Positions 37,165 through 38,290 of a stretch of DNA of 38,290 nucleotides are shown in pieces (within the stretch, counting starts at the first letter, position 1; every line of letters starts with the position of its first letter). A model generated the notes under the pieces. The model did not search any database and had not been told where the DNA came from. It saw only the letters and a program-made list of their open reading frames with translations. This DNA comes from a virus. The position numbers and the translations under genes were made by a program. The stretch lies in IMG/VR virus record IMGVR_UViG_3300042922_000757, positions 1-38,290 of that record; one strand, given 5' to 3'.

Positions 37165-38290
37165 TTGGACCTCGCCACTCTGGGCTTGCGCATCGATAGT
37201 TCCGACGTTCCCCGCGCCGCCAATGATCTCGATAAACTATCAACCGCCGCTCGCAAGACTGAGACCGCGACGGGGAAGATGGCGCGGGAGATCGATCACG
37301 CAGAGAAGTCTGTTGGCGGGATGAGCCGCGCGCTGCGCGTGATGGCCCCTATCATGGCAGCTGTTACCGCCGCACTCAGCGTCAGGGGCCTCCAGCAGTA
37401 TGCCGACGCGTGGTCTGACATGCAGTCGCGGGTAGGGGCTGCTGTCAAGGATATGAGCGCCGCGCCTGCTCTGATGCAGCGCATGGTGCAGCTGGCCAAC
37501 TCGTCATATTCGCCACTGCAGCAGACCGTTGAGGTGTACACACGCAATGTAGGCGTCCTGCGAGAGCTTGGGCTTTCCGCAGCGAGCGCAGCGGATTTCA
37601 CCGAGTCCCTCAACCACATGCTCGTCATCACCGCCACGCGCGGCGAGCGCGCCGCCTCAGTGCAGGACGCTCTGTCGAAAGCTATGGCCGTGGGCAGGCT
37701 GCAGGCGGATGGTCTGGAAACCGTCATGGCCAACAGCACCCGCGTGGGCGAGGCACTGGCAGCTGAGCTGGGCACAACGACAAGCAGCCTGCGGTCTATG
37801 GCATCCGAGGGTAAGATCACCGCCGAAGTGATTGCGAACGCGCTCCTGAACTCCCTTGAGGACGTGCGCGGTGAAGCCGCTGAAATGCCGGCCACGATTG
37901 GCGATGCATTCACGCGCATCAACAACAATGTGCTGCAGTTCGTCGGCACGCTCGACAAGACCTACGGTATTTCCAGCAAAGTTGCCGACGCCATGCTGAA
38001 CATGGCCGATGGGATTACCGCCGCCATCGGACCGTCTATTGGGCTCATTGATAGCTTGGCAGAGAACTTCGAGCGCGGCTTAGCCTACGCCATGACCTTC
38101 GGTGCCTATATGGGCGGTGCTTGGGTCGTCGCATGGGTAAAAGCCGGCGGTGCGGTTGCGGCTCTCACTGCTGGGCTGGGCTTCCTGCGTGCTTCGCTGA
38201 TCCGCACGGGTATTGGTGCCCTTATCGTCATCGCAGGCGAGCTTGCCTATCAGATGTACAACATCACCGAAGGTTCGAACTCAGTTTCTG
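37165..38290 (+). CDS. Tape measure protein, cut by window end
   Basis: An open frame from TTG at 37165, with GGAG 7 bases upstream, runs to the window edge (375 codons seen). MDLATLGLRIDSSDVPRAAN, ALRVMAPIMAAVTAALSVRG, LQQYADAWSDMQSRVGAAVK and DALSKAMAVGRLQADGLETV are characteristic of the N-terminal tape measure domain. Hydrophobic helices follow near residues 330-360. It sets tail length and is probably injected with DNA. The first 50 bases overlap the promoter region of the VasI-like gene. Confidence 0.88.
   Translation, partial: MDLATLGLRIDSSDVPRAANDLDKLSTAARKTETATGKMAREIDHAEKSVGGMSRALRVMAPIMAAVTAALSVRGLQQYADAWSDMQSRVGAAVKDMSAAPALMQRMVQLANSSYSPLQQTVEVYTRNVGVLRELGLSAASAADFTESLNHMLVITATRGERAASVQDALSKAMAVGRLQADGLETVMANSTRVGEALAAELGTTTSSLRSMASEGKITAEVIANALLNSLEDVRGEAAEMPATIGDAFTRINNNVLQFVGTLDKTYGISSKVADAMLNMADGITAAIGPSIGLIDSLAENFERGLAYAMTFGAYMGGAWVVAWVKAGGAVAALTAGLGFLRASLIRTGIGALIVIAGELAYQMYNITEGSNSVS

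Overview
This window is the edge of an alphaproteobacterial chromosome followed by about 37 kb of an integrated temperate phage that continues past the right end. The host part is a twin-arginine Hint-domain lipoprotein gene and a tRNA-Gly(TCC). The GC-rich codon use, the Hint-domain lipoprotein and the style of the small phage proteins suggest Hyphomicrobiales (a Devosia- or Rhizobium-like host). The genus is only a guess.

The prophage starts at the 3' end of the tRNA, which is the probable attL. Its tyrosine integrase and a small excisionase candidate follow on the minus strand. Positions 2785-5910 hold a leftward operon of nine small, mostly 4-base-overlapping genes. Two of these are very short membrane proteins. 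The immunity region (5911-7536) has an S24/LexA-type CI repressor facing a Cro-like gene across a symmetrical operator-promoter region. The same TGCATTAATGCA operator recurs in front of the leftward operon. A structured, apparently non-coding stretch (7537-7864) separates immunity from the rightward early operon.

The early operon (7865-18161) is a replication and recombination module: RusA resolvase, Sak4-like ATPase, DUF669 ssDNA-binding protein, a Cys-rich PD-(D/E)XK nuclease, a cytosine-methyltransferase-like protein, small HTH and zinc-ribbon proteins, an SF2 helicase, an sce7726-like nuclease, DUF6511, and a primase-polymerase/DUF3987 protein. Stop and start codons overlap through most of it. 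It is followed by a HEPN-type gene, an array of at least eight exact copies of GTTTCGTCAC next to an AT-rich tract (probable origin or regulatory array), and a phage NusG paralogue bracketed by a repeated TGACCCCAATTC element.

The late region (21382 to the end) encodes small and large terminase, DUF4055 portal, MuF-type head protein, scaffold, major capsid protein, connector and neck proteins, tail terminator, tail tube, a tail-assembly chaperone with a -1 frameshift site, and the start of the tape-measure protein. The tail-tube and tape-measure pattern suggests a siphovirus. At least eight minus-strand genes and one broken one are set between these plus-strand genes: GlsB/YeaQ-like membrane protein, three small unknowns, a 74-residue gene with its own terminator, an interrupted membrane peptide, an I78-type inhibitor lipoprotein, an SH3/excalibur membrane protein and a VasI-like periplasmic protein. 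Many act at the envelope, so they look like lysogenic-conversion genes. The cluster at 26443-28578 also holds a probable Acb2/Tad1-type cyclic-nucleotide sponge. Three plus-strand terminators interrupt the late genes, which fits an antitermination role for the NusG paralogue. The most novel parts are the HEPN/iteron/NusG region, the anti-defence candidate cluster and the reverse-strand envelope genes.
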